NCBI GenBank assembly: GCA_951213105.1
Contig: OX578146.1
Span: 107,442,197 to 107,506,196 of the forward strand
DNA from: Amaurobius ferox
Lineage: Eukaryota; Arthropoda; Arachnida; Araneae; Amaurobiidae
Length of the DNA: 64,000 nucleotides
Direction of reading: 5' to 3'
A program made the position numbers and the translations under genes. The notes below the pieces were generated by a model, which made no database searches, had not been told where the DNA came from, and saw only the letters and a program-made list of their open reading frames with translations. Below, one piece after another: positions 46,720 through 59,084 of this stretch. Numbering within the stretch: position 1 is the stretch's first letter; every line of letters starts with the position of its first letter.

Positions 46720-47380
46720 AGATTACTGTATAAGCAACTTGGAACAAGTAATCTTTTGAAGATTGAATTCTAACATATAACTTTAGCTACTTTTTAGCAA
46801 CATTTGAAAATGGTGAAAAAGTCAAGAATCCAATCAATACCCGCTAATTTTAATGCCGTTGGTATTTGTTCGGAGGAATGTCCGCTTATTTAGGATAATA
46901 TAGATACAGATAACATCACTCAATTTCCAAATCACCTGCTTAAACCAAAATCATTTCCTCCTTTCGTTTCAACGCATGTATAGTCGCCTGTAAGTAATTG
47001 CCACGCATGCGCACAAACATCCACTTCTTCCCATAACAACATCCAGCAAACCGGAGAAAGAAAGAACAATATTGAAAATTTTGAGTTTCATGCTTTTGGT
47101 TGATAATTAACAGAAAATAGACTAATTAAAAAAAAATGCATTTGGTTAGAAATCGAAGGTCTATACCCATATTTTTACCTGAACTATAGAACTGCTTTAA
47201 TTTTCTTTTTACGGGTATGAGAGCGAAATAAGAAAATAAATAAGAAAACATGCATATTTCGATGTATTTAAAAATAAATAAATAAATACAGAAGGAATTG
47301 TCCCACGGGTTCGATTCAACAATGGTTAAAAAGAACTTTCTTTGATCTTACCGAAAATGTCGAGCTGGAAGCTCTGTGAT
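46720..47380. other. AT-rich spacer
   Basis: Nothing recognised. Confidence 0.4.
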
Positions 47381-47590
47381 AATACTTTCGATCGCTAAGG
47401 AACCGATTTGTACGAAATCTGCTAAAAGTGCTTCAACATAGAATAACTAAACTAATTCGAATTTAAAAAGAAAAGTCGACAAGGTCTGTTGTACCAGGAG
47501 TTTAGACAACCCAGTACACCTAATTTCATGGCTGTCCGAAGGTTACATTTACCGCTACAGAAGACACAGACATCTTATTTTATAATGCAA
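47381..47590 (+). mobile_element. Family J-like tail (copy 2)
   Basis: AAAAGTCGACAAGGTCTGTT, GTACACCTAATTTCATGGCT, CAGACATCTTATTTTATAAT. Same order as at 57615-57740. Confidence 0.5.
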
Positions 47591-47794
47591 GAAAAAAAAA
47601 TATGTGTAGAATCTTCTTAATATAGAATGAGCTCTAGAATCTAGATTGATTTCTAGAATCTAGATTAATTTTAGAAATAGATTGATTTCAATTAAAGTCA
47701 CTGGTTATATTGCAGTTTTAAAATTATAAATAGCATTTAATAGATGGACCATATAGTTTAGTGGAGGTGTGTGTATTTTAAAATGGCTTTAGTA
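47591..47794. other. Spacer
   Basis: A short repeated word, TCTAGAATCTAGATTGATTT, occurs three times imperfectly (47630-47690). Confidence 0.5.
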
Positions 47795-48832
47795 CTGTCA
47801 AGTTAGCTTTGCCACTATAATAGGTATAGTCCCAATACCACTATTAAAACTAAAAGTGGGACAAGCTCGTGATACATTTTGGTACACAATTGTTAACGTA
47901 ATATATTTGGTAATACATGCGGTATAATACATTTTTTAATTAAAAATAAGTGAAGTATGACTCAACTCGACTTTCTCATATCAGAATTCATTTTTAATAG
48001 TTTTTAATTTTTTTCCAACTTTTACAAGAAACATTTTGAAAAATCGGTATAGAGTGGGTCCAAATGATTACAATTATAGAGTGTGACCTTCACTTTAAAG
48101 AGCTTGAAAAAAATCTTTCGCATCATACCATACTTGACAATGCACCCTCTGGAGAGAGGGTAACTTGCCCCCCGAGGGGAGCTAATGACGCCCCGGACAA
48201 AAAATTGTATCGCGACTATCTTTCACAATAATGATTGAAACTATTATGTTTTGTGATCATTGAGCCATAAATAACCCCTTTCATGCATGATTATGTTAAA
48301 TTTTGTCCTATGCTGCCATGTGAAAAAAATATAAAATTTCAAAATTTTCGTTCGAATTTACACAAATTCTTTCTAGTTCTAGATTTTTTTTTATAACAAA
48401 GCCGGATATACAGTTTCGTGAAAATCCATTAATATTTGTGGCCGCTATAGTGTACATAAGAAATCGACCACAGACAGACAGACGGACATCCCTCCAAAGA
48501 TAGTCAAAACGTGTTCAGGAGGTCTTAAAATATATATTGGCATCGAAATCTCTAATTCGAAAATTTTTGTGAAAACAATACTTTCTCTATACTATAATAC
48601 ATAGTATGAGAAAGAAAAAATAATAAACAGACAGTAAGTAAATCGGTTATAACGAATTTATTGCATATCATTGTTATACGGTCATTTTTAGTCATAAGAA
48701 ATAATGCTATAAAAGTTTTTAATTCTAAATGCATAATTTTTTTTTCTATTTTGCGAATTACGGCAAATTATATGTAGTTTTTAACATAATGTAGCTACAT
48801 ATAAAATTTCATAGTGCGTTAGTTCTTAAGTT
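47795..48832 (+). repeat. Direct repeat flanking the giant array, left copy (interrupted)
   Basis: 47795-47945 matches 54845-54985 (ATACCACTATTAAAACTAAA, GGTACACAATTGTTAACGTA). 48605-48832 matches 55012-55255 (AAATCGGTTATAACGAATTT, TTTTGCGAATTACGGCAAAT, TTCTTAAGTT). In the left copy these parts are separated by ~660 bp; in the right copy they are nearly continuous. Confidence 0.8.
47946..48604 (+). mobile_element. Family D variant inserted in the left direct repeat
   Basis: Present here but absent from the paralogue at 54985-55012, which delimits it. It starts near GTATGACTCAACTCGACTTT, contains CAGACAGACAGACGGACATC, and ends with the stem-loop CTTTCTCTATACTAT / ATAGTATGAGAAAG (48579-48613), as other family D members do. 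Confidence 0.7.
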
Positions 48833-48860
48833 AACCTGTCTTTCCACCCACCCATTCACC

Positions 48861-51800
48861 TCTATACACACATACTCACACAGCTCTCTCTCTCTCTCAT
48901 ACACACTCACACAGCTTTCCCTCACACACACACTCACACAGCTTTCTCTCACACACACACTCACACAGTTCTTTCTCACACACACACTCACACAGCTCTA
49001 TCTCATACACATACTCACACAGCTTTCTCTCTCTCACACACACACACAGCTCTCTCTCTCTCTCATACACACTCACACAGCTTTCCCTCACACACACACT
49101 CACACAGCTTTCTCTCACACACACACTCACACAGTTCTTTCTCACACACACACTCACACAGCTCTATCTCATACACATACTCACACAGCTTTCTCTCTCT
49201 CACACACACACACACACAGCTCTCTCTCTCTCTCATACACACTCACACAGCTTTCCCTCACACACACACTCACACAGCTTTCTCTCACACACACACTCAC
49301 ACAGTTCTTTCTCACACACACACTCACACAGCTCTATCTCATACACATACTCACACAGCTTTCTCTCTCTCACACACACACACAGCTCTCTCTCTCTCTC
49401 ATACACACTCACACAGCTTTCCCTCACACACACACTCACACAGCTTTCTCTCACACACACACTCACACAGTTCTTTCTCACACACACACTCACACAGCTC
49501 TATCTCATACACATACTCACACAGCTTTCTCTCTCTCACACACACACACACACAGCTCTCTCTCTCTCTCATACACACTCACACAGCTTTCCCTCACACA
49601 CACACTCACACAGCTTTCTCTCACACACACACTCACACAGTTCTTTCTCACACACACACTCACACAGCTCTATCTCATACACATACTCACACAGCTTTCT
49701 CTCTCTCACACACACACACAGCTCTCTCTCTCTCTCATACACACTCACACAGCTTTCCCTCACACACACACTCACACAGCTTTCTCTCACACACACACTC
49801 ACACAGTTCTTTCTCACACACACACTCACACAGCTCTATCTCATACACATACTCACACAGCTTTCTCTCTCTCACACACACACACAGCTCTCTCTCTCTC
49901 TCATACACACTCACACAGCTTTCCCTCACACACACACTCACACAGCTTTCTCTCACACACACACTCACACAGTTCTTTCTCACACACACACTCACACAGC
50001 TCTATCTCATACACATACTCACACAGCTTTCTCTCTCTCACACACACACACAGCTCTCTCTCTCTCTCATACACACTCACACAGCTTTCCCTCACACACA
50101 CACTCACACAGCTTTCTCTCACACACACACTCACACAGTTCTTTCTCACACACACACTCACACAGCTCTATCTCATACACATACTCACACAGCTTTCTCT
50201 CTCTCACACACACACACAGCTCTCTCTCTCTCTCATACACACTCACACAGCTTTCCCTCACACACACACTCACACAGCTTTCTCTCACACACACACTCAC
50301 ACAGTTCTTTCTCACACACACACTCACACAGCTCTATCTCATACACATACTCACACAGCTTTCTCTCTCTCACACACACACACAGCTCTCTCTCTCTCTC
50401 ATACACACTCACACAGCTTTCCCTCACACACACACTCACACAGCTTTCTCTCACACACACACTCACACAGTTCTTTCTCACACACACACTCACACAGCTC
50501 TATCTCATACACATACTCACACAGCTTTCTCTCTCTCACACACACACACAGCTCTCTCTCTCTCTCATACACACTCACACAGCTTTCCCTCACACACACA
50601 CTCACACAGCTTTCTCTCACACACACACTCACACAGTTCTTTCTCACACACACACTCACACAGCTCTATCTCATACACATACTCACACAGCTTTCTCTCT
50701 CTCACACACACACACACACAGCTCTCTCTCTCTCTCATACACACTCACACAGCTTTCCCTCACACACACACTCACACAGCTTTCTCTCACACACACACTC
50801 ACACAGTTCTTTCTCACACACACACTCACACAGCTCTATCTCATACACATACTCACACAGCTTTCTCTCTCTCACACACACACACAGCTCTCTCTCTCTC
50901 TCATACACACTCACACAGCTTTCCCTCACACACACACTCACACAGCTTTCTCTCACACACACACTCACACAGTTCTTTCTCACACACACACTCACACAGC
51001 TCTATCTCATACACATACTCACACAGCTTTCTCTCTCTCACACACACACACAGCTCTCTCTCTCTCTCATACACACTCACACAGCTTTCCCTCACACACA
51101 CACTCACACAGCTTTCTCTCACACACACACTCACACAGTTCTTTCTCACACACACACTCACACAGCTCTATCTCATACACATACTCACACAGCTTTCTCT
51201 CTCTCACACACACACACACACAGCTCTCTCTCTCTCTCATACACACTCACACAGCTTTCCCTCACACACACACTCACACAGCTTTCTCTCACACACACAC
51301 TCACACAGTTCTTTCTCACACACACACTCACACAGCTCTATCTCATACACATACTCACACAGCTTTCTCTCTCTCACACACACACACAGCTCTCTCTCTC
51401 TCTCATACACACTCACACAGCTTTCCCTCACACACACACTCACACAGCTTTCTCTCACACACACACTCACACAGTTCTTTCTCACACACACACTCACACA
51501 GCTCTATCTCATACACATACTCACACAGCTTTCTCTCTCTCACACACACACACAGCTCTCTCTCTCTCTCATACACACTCACACAGCTTTCCCTCACACA
51601 CACACTCACACAGCTTTCTCTCACACACACACTCACACAGTTCTTTCTCACACACACACTCACACAGCTCTATCTCATACACATACTCACACAGCTTTCT
51701 CTCTCTCACACACACACACAGCTCTCTCTCTCTCTCATACACACTCACACAGCTTTCCCTCACACACACACTCACACAGCTTTCTCTCACACACACACTC

Positions 51801-53590
51801 ACACAGTTCTTTCTCACACACACACTCACACAGCTCTATCTCATACACATACTCACACAGCTTTCTCTCTCTCACACACACACACACACAGCTCTCTCTC
51901 TCTCTCATACACACTCACACAGCTTTCCCTCACACACACACTCACACAGCTTTCTCTCACACACACACTCACACAGTTCTTTCTCACACACACACTCACA
52001 CAGCTCTATCTCATACACATACTCACACAGCTTTCTCTCTCTCACACACACACACAGCTCTCTCTCTCTCTCATACACACTCACACAGCTTTCCCTCACA
52101 CACACACTCACACAGCTTTCTCTCACACACACACTCACACAGTTCTTTCTCACACACACACTCACACAGCTCTATCTCATACACATACTCACACAGCTTT
52201 CTCTCTCTCACACACACACACACACAGCTCTCTCTCTCTCTCATACACACTCACACAGCTTTCCCTCACACACACACTCACACAGCTTTCTCTCACACAC
52301 ACACTCACACAGTTCTTTCTCACACACACACTCACACAGCTCTATCTCATACACATACTCACACAGCTTTCTCTCTCTCACACACACACACAGCTCTCTC
52401 TCTCTCTCATACACACTCACACAGCTTTCCCTCACACACACACTCACACAGCTTTCTCTCACACACACACTCACACAGTTCTTTCTCACACACACACTCA
52501 CACAGCTCTATCTCATACACATACTCACACAGCTTTCTCTCTCTCACACACACACACAGCTCTCTCTCTCTCTCATACACACTCACACAGCTTTCCCTCA
52601 CACACACACTCACACAGCTTTCTCTCACACACACACTCACACAGTTCTTTCTCACACACACACTCACACAGCTCTATCTCATACACATACTCACACAGCT
52701 TTCTCTCTCTCACACACACACACAGCTCTCTCTCTCTCTCATACACACTCACACAGCTTTCCCTCACACACACACTCACACAGCTTTCTCTCACACACAC
52801 ACTCACACAGTTCTTTCTCACACACACACTCACACAGCTCTATCTCATACACATACTCACACAGCTTTCTCTCTCTCACACACACACACACACAGCTCTC
52901 TCTCTCTCTCATACACACTCACACAGCTTTCCCTCACACACACACTCACACAGCTTTCTCTCACACACACACTCACACAGTTCTTTCTCACACACACACT
53001 CACACAGCTCTATCTCATACACATACTCACACAGCTTTCTCTCTCTCACACACACACACACACAGCTCTCTCTCTCTCTCATACACACTCACACAGCTTT
53101 CCCTCACACACACACTCACACAGCTTTCTCTCACACACACACTCACACAGTTCTTTCTCACACACACACTCACACAGCTCTATCTCATACACATACTCAC
53201 ACAGCTTTCTCTCTCTCACACACACACACACACAGCTCTCTCTCTCTCTCATACACACTCACACAGCTTTCCCTCACACACACACTCACACAGCTTTCTC
53301 TCACACACACACTCACACAGTTCTTTCTCACACACACACTCACACAGCTCTATCTCATACACATACTCACACAGCTTTCTCTCTCTCACACACACACACA
53401 CACAGCTCTCTCTCTCTCTCTCTCTCATACACACTCACACAGCTTTCCCTCACACACACACTCACACAGCTTTCTCTCACACACACACTCACACAGTTCT
53501 TTCTCACACACACACTCACACAGCTCTATCTCATACACATACTCACACAGCTTTCTCTCTCTCACACACACACACACACAGCTCTCTCTC
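48861..53590. repeat. Higher-order CT/CA satellite array, 28 units of 166 or 170 bp
   Basis: The anchor TCATACACACTCACACAGCT recurs at 48897, 49063, 49233, 49399, 49569 and on to 53249 and 53425. Periods are 166 or 170 bp, the last 176. Each unit contains six ~25-30 bp sub-repeats of the form TCTC(AC)nTCACACAGCT with unit-specific differences (CCCTC, GTTCTTTC, CTCTATCTC, ATACACATACTC), so it is a true higher-order repeat. The 4-bp length difference is (CA)7 versus (CA)9. Units are otherwise almost identical. The many antisense frames (SVCVRKNCVSVCVRESC-type) are artefacts. Confidence 0.97.
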
Positions 53591-53874
53591 TCTCACACTC
53601 ACACAGCTCTCTTTCTCTCTTACACTCACACAGCTTTCTCTCTCTCACACACACACAGCTCTCGCTCTCTCTCACTCACACAGCTAGCTCTTTCTCACAC
53701 AGCTCTCTTTCTCTTTCACACTCACACAGCTTTCTCTCTCACACTCACACAGCTCTCTCTCTCACACAGCTCTCTCTCTCTCAGACACTCACACAGCTCG
53801 CTCTTTCTCACACTCACACAGCTCTCTTTCTCTCTCACACTCACACAGCTCTTTCTCTCTCACACTCACACAGC

Positions 53875-53913
<39 letters not shown>

Positions 53914-54231
53914 GCTCTCTCTCTCTCACACTCACACAGTTCGCTCTTTCTCACACTCACACAGCTCTCTTTCTCTCTTACACTCACACAGCTTTCTCTC
54001 TCTCACACACACACAGCTCTCGCTCTCTCTCACTCACACAGCTAGCTCTTTCTCACACAGCTCTCTTTCTCTTTCACACTCACACAGCTTTCTCTCTCAC
54101 ACTCACACAGCTCTCTCTCTCACACAGCTCTCTCTCTCTCAGACACTCACACAGCTCGCTCTTTCTCACACTCACACAGCTCTCTTTCTCTCTCACACTC
54201 ACACAGCTCTTTCTCTCTCACACTCACACAG

Positions 54232-54270
<39 letters not shown>
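53591..54270. repeat. Degenerate array end with a 358-bp duplication
   Basis: Irregular CT/CA sub-repeats. The stretch around CAGCTCTCGCTCTCTCTC (53657) recurs at 54015, offset 358 bp. The sequences 53625-53900 and 53983-54258 are nearly identical, including the rare words CTAGCTCTTTCTC and CTCAGACACTC. Confidence 0.9.
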
Positions 54271-54389
54271 GTACATATATTTTCGAAAGTGCTTAAAACA
54301 CGTTGAGGCCTGTAAATAGTTTTATCCGCGAAAATTTGAAAATCGAAAATTCTGAGAAGAGAAGAAAAGTATTTCCTCTATACAATAGC
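54271..54389. other. Array to repeat junction
   Basis: TATATTTTCGAAAGTGCTT and AAATTTGAAAATCGAAAATT. Nothing recognised. Confidence 0.3.
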
Positions 54390-54760
54390 ATGATGGGGCA
54401 CAAAATGCAACTTTTCTCTTCAATATAAGGAATAAATTCTTTTCCTTCCAAAGAAAAGATAAAAGAATTTTTCCTGTGTAAACAACTTCTGAGCGTGTGT
54501 GTGAGTGTAAAAAAATTATGCAAATAACCTCGATCCCCCTGTATTGAAGATTAAAAAAATAAAAATAGTTTAAAATTTTATAAGCACATCTCTAGCTGGA
54601 AGGAACTGAGTATAAGAGGGCGTATTCGGGAGAAAGTACAGTACGATGAGGGTACTTAGTTGATTTAGAAGAGTACTCAGTCAAAAATGGTGGCCTCAGT
54701 AAATCTTGTTAAGATACAGTACATGGATCCTTTGAAAAGTACAGAAGACATAGATTGCCC
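54390..54760 (+). repeat. Family G repeat, copy 3
   Basis: Colinear with copies 1 and 2: ATGCAACTTTTCTCTTCAAT, AAAATTATGCAAATAACCTC, GGTACTTAGTTGATTTAG, CAGTAAATCTTGTTAAG. Confidence 0.7.
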
Positions 54761-54844
54761 ATATCGACTGTGGCATTTTCAAAAGAAAGCTTTCCTTTTT
54801 AAAGTGGGCAGTACATGATTTTTTTTTTTCACAAACTCGAATTT

Positions 54845-55255
54845 TTCTACAGACTCTACTAATAGGTATAATTTCAATACCACTATTAAAACTAAAAGTG
54901 GAATACGCTCGTAATAAGTTTTGGTACACAATTGTTAACGTAATATATTTTGTAATACATACATGTAATACAAAAATACATTATTTGTTTAATACATTTC
55001 TTCATTTAAAAAAAAATCAATAAACACACAGTAGATCGGTCAAAAAGTATTTATTGCAACTATTGCTATCCGGTAGTTCTCATTTTTCATCATAAGAAGT
55101 AATCTTATAATTTTTTTAATTCTAGATACATAATTTGTTTTCCATTTTGCGAGTTACAGCAAATTGTAGTTTTTAAAATAATAGTTTTTTAAAACAATAG
55201 TTTTTAAAATAATGTAGCTTCATATAAAACTTCATAATGCACTTATTCTTAAGTT
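54845..55255 (+). repeat. Direct repeat flanking the giant array, right copy
   Basis: Uninterrupted counterpart of 47795-48832; contains a local AATAGTTTTTAAAA duplication at 55170-55215. Confidence 0.8.
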
Positions 55256-55961
55256 GATTATTATTATTATTCACGTATATATTCGTTCATATTCATAATA
55301 TGAGTCTTTTTTTCACACAAAATAATACATGACAAGAAATTTATAAAGAAGCCTTCATATCACGGCAAAGGATGTGTATATTTCCATTTTTAAGCAACTG
55401 GTAAAGCTATTTTACTCTCTTTTGCATTTTTATTTCGTACAGTCATGCGAGTTTTCAAGAAAACGGAAGTGTCATCTCTTGAACCGGAAATGGAAATCCT
55501 TAGTAAACCCCCATTTAGCAAATACTCCCTAAAATCATGTACTACGGGCCCAAGACGGGATAGAACAGAAAAATTCAATATCCAAAGAATCAAAATGCAC
55601 CGCGGAAGAAAACAGCATGCCGAATTTCAAATGACAATGAATAATGGAACCTAGTTAGTGAGGGCGTTAAAGATTTAAAATGCGACAAATGTGCGTAATG
55701 TAAACAGCAGGTAAACACGTCTATACGAAAACAGTTGTAGTCCGAGTAGAGAATGCGCATTCTCTTTCAACTCTATATCTAATGGAACATCTGACGCGGA
55801 GAGACACTTTGAGATATGTCTCTCATTCATTCCTGAACACTCTCATCCATTTCTGAACAATGCAAGTGGGGGGGGGGGAGGAAACATGCAGCAGTTGGAT
55901 AAAAAATAAGAAAAGTTCCCTGTTCGTAAATTATGTGGGCAGACACTGTCTACCTTCTTCT
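55256..55961. other. Unrecognised stretch
   Basis: (ATT)n at 55258-55271. A GC-moderate block at 55440-55640 has open frames on both strands (55390-55593 minus, 55445-55654 plus) but no identifiable protein. Poly-G at 55867-55877. Confidence 0.4.
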
Positions 55962-56218
55962 TCTTCGATCCAGACCGTCCGACCTACTCATAGGTGTCAG
56001 GAATCTGTTTGGACGGCGGGGAAGTGCCACCCAATTTAGATCGGAACCCAATGGGTGGCGGCCGTACCTTCCTTCCCTTATTACCAACCTCTCGGAAGTA
56101 CTTGCGGACCCTCATATTTAACGTGCCCATACTCCGCGTGAACACGGGGGCAGTTTGGGAAGAGCCAGGTATCGAACTCGGGTCGCTCGAGTGCAATCCC
56201 CGTGCGCTAACCACAGAT
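55962..56218 (-). mobile_element. SINE-A copy, GAA-type tail
   Basis: Minus-strand body with a decayed head: box B is read on plus as GGTATCGAACTCGGGTC, and the box A region ends at GCGCTAACCA. An insertion ATATATATCTTGAATATG separates GCGCTAACCACAG from AATCACTAGGCTGTCCCAC, the remainder of a head. The tail reads TTCTTCTTCGATCC on plus. Confidence 0.8.
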
Positions 56219-56864
56219 ATATATCTTGAATATGTATAGGATAGTTACGTTAATCACTAGGCTGTCCCACTCCACACACTGTCTACCCTGAAGCTTCGTC
56301 CTTGCTAATCTATAACAAAGTATTAAAACAAGAAAGATACCCTTTTGAAACTTCAACCTGTGTTGCCATCCGAACGAAACTAATCACTGCACATAAAGCC
56401 CGCTTCTCAATATCGTAAGAGGAAGATGTCTAAATTTTATCTATACACTTCCTGAACAGGATGGAAAGGGATAACCGACTGCGCCTCGTCTCTGAATTTG
56501 TTACATTCTATTGTGTTCATACGCGAGCAGCAAGCACTTCGGATGATTTGAAAGTGTACAACGCTTAGAAAAGCAACGTTTTGTACTAGCATAAAGATAG
56601 GGGTATTCGCGCAATGTGTCCCTCGGGGGGGGGGGGGGGGGGGGTATGTAAAGAGGGGAGATCATGGAAAGTGCATTCTTATCATTGAAGGGGATGACAG
56701 GTAAGGAAATTGTTTTTGAAAGGTAGTGCAGGTCAATGATTCCGTCCCAATAAAGAGATAATAAAATGGAATGGAAATAAAGAGATATTAAATGATGAAT
56801 GAAAATAAATTTTGCAGTAATTAAATTTATTATTTGAGTTAAATTACTAACTTTTTTTTATAGA
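56219..56864. other. Spacer
   Basis: Remainder of the SINE head to 56273, poly-G at 56625-56644, then AT-rich. No gene. Confidence 0.4.
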
Positions 56865-57062
56865 AAAACTAAATAATATACCCAGCGTTGCTCGGGATAA
56901 AAAGAAAGATTTCAATAAATTCATTCATTAAAATTTAAGACAGGGCATTATTTCCTGCTGTAAATTACCAGTTAAAAAATAAATTTTAAATAATGAGACT
57001 TATGCGGGTTTCTGTAAAAACATAACATCTGTCGGTCTTTTTCTTGGTTTCTCAGTTTGACA

Positions 57063-57103
<41 letters not shown>

Positions 57104-57745
57104 TTCCAAGTCTCTTCCTCAAAACCCCCCAACACGATGTCAATGAACAAAAAAAATATATATTAGTTTCAGTTTACAGTAAGAAATTTAGTTTTAAAGA
57201 TGGCGCAATAAAATTTATTTTTTAAGCAAGCTAAAAAAAAAAGGTTTTACTTTTGACAACATTAGCAAAAATAAAATTAAGTGCGCTTTATAAGGACATA
57301 AAGATCTGATGAAATATAAAAAATGAACTAATTAAAATTTATATTCGATGTGAAAGTTAACTCAAAATATCAATAAATTCTAAATACATCAATATGAAAG
57401 TTTTAAATTTAACGCCGTTTCCTTATAAAATCGAACCATGCCGTTGAATGTTACTCTTAAAGAAGTTATTTTAGTTTTATTACATACAGTTTGAATGTAT
57501 GTATTTCGAAAAATTATTTTCGTTTCAGCAACGTGCAATAGATGGCGTTATCAATTAAAATTGGAGAGGTATCAAATGTTGATTATTAAATCTACAACTT
57601 TTAAAATAATTCGAATTTTAAAAAAATCTCGACAAGGTGTTTTCTTTCGGGTGTTAAGGTACCTCTGTACCAAATTTCATGGCTTAGGTTTTCTGCTAAG
57701 AGACCAACAAACATTTCTTCTTTGATTAATATAGATATAATTTTA
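56865..57745 (+). mobile_element. Family J element, longest copy
   Basis: Starts AATAATATACCCAGCGTTGC TCGGG and ends CAACAAACATTTCTTCTTTG ATTAATATAGAT. Between them are a CAACGTGCAATAGATGGCG block and GTACCAAATTTCATGGCTTA. Partial copies share the 3' half (20700, 47381). A 76-codon frame at 57495 lies inside; I recognise no domain. A non-autonomous retroposon is the likeliest class, unproven. Confidence 0.5.
57065..57100. repeat. (TTA)n microsatellite
   Basis: Uninterrupted ATT run inside the family J element. Confidence 0.95.
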
Positions 57746-59084
57746 TTTTTTGAGCAAATGTTTGTGACTAATATTTAAGCATGTTGAAAACAGGGAAAAT
57801 TAATACGCCTAAAAATTAAACTACAACTTTTTTTGATAATTTTTATTTTTCACAATATAAAAACCTTAAACACAAATATATACTGGTCTATAATAAAAAC
57901 ACAATAATGTAAAAAACTTTGTAAATTTATTTACAAAGGCTGATTATTATTGAGTTTTTTATTTATTACAGCAGTTAATGAGTGATTTTTATTATTATTA
58001 TTACTATTTTTTATATATAAATTTTAACTTGTTTAACAATGCGTGGTTAATACTAGAGCCCCTACATATATAGGATACTTAGTTGATATATATTATAAGA
58101 GTGCATTGATTTAACATTCTAAGTTCCCATTCTAACCCCCACCCCCTCCCCACAATTTTCTCGGCCCCCCAAGGCAGAAATAAAAAATTCAACTACGTTT
58201 TGCTCTGTTTAGTAGTTGATACTAAAGCCAATTATTATTATATAGATATAATAACTCTTGGCATTGCACAAATTTTTAAAAAGTTCTCAATCTAAAATTG
58301 AGTTAAATTTGGACGATAATATCTGCAATATTAAATTAAATCAAAACATGAAATTTTTTTTTGTATGCAATAAAAACGCAACTGTAAATATGTTATGTTG
58401 TCTTATTTAAAAAAAAAAATCTATTTCAAGTATTTTGAATTCTGCATTCATACGCTAAACATTCAGATTTTGTGTCAAACTTCAAAACATTTCAAAGACA
58501 AAAGCGTTAATTTAATTTTTATCTCCCAGTGCATTTTGAGATATTAAATCAAAGTGTAAAACGACAAGTCTGGCTGTATTTTTGTCAAAAGAAAAATAAA
58601 GATGAAAATATCAAGAAAAGGTCTCAATTTAAGTTTGTGTAAATAGAATAAAAATATTCGGGATTGTTATCTTACATAATAAAAGAAAATGTCGGTGTGT
58701 GTGTATGTGTGGCGGGAAATCTAACTATGGTACAACCATGAAGATTGGTGCACAGGTACTTCAGGTCCCTAATAGATGCACTACGGCGCTGCTTTTCAAA
58801 TATCGAATTATTTTTTTAGTTATAGTATAGGCTGGAATTTCTTTTGCGACCGCTAAAAACACCATAAAACACGTGGGGGAAAATGCGGATCGAATTTCAT
58901 TTCAAACACGGAGGCAAGCAAGATCATAGGTAAGCGTCTTCCTCGCGAAACCGGGAATTCCAGACGGATGGCGCATTAATACTAGGATTTAAAGTTCAGA
59001 AATTTAAAATCCCGAGTTTTGCAAAAGAGATTTGAATTTTTAAATATAAGATTTTAACAGTATTATAAGCATTCCCTGAAAAAT
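57746..59084. other. AT-rich stretch, nothing recognised
   Basis: 58690-58990 is somewhat GC-richer (GGTGTGTGTGTATGTGTGGC, CTTCCTCGCGAAACCGGG) and may be part of another dispersed element, but no copy was found in the window. Confidence 0.4.

Noticed and set aside
48897..53434. About 20 repeated 86-codon antisense frames rich in Cys, Val and Glu
   Set aside because: They are translations of a CT/CA satellite. The 166-bp period is not a multiple of three, so frames do not join.
48861..54270. CRISPR array
   Set aside because: The repeats have no unique spacers; the array is a higher-order simple-sequence satellite in eukaryotic DNA.
55390..55654. Overlapping frames on both strands in a moderate-GC block
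   Set aside because: Neither translation resembles a known protein, and the length is within chance expectation.
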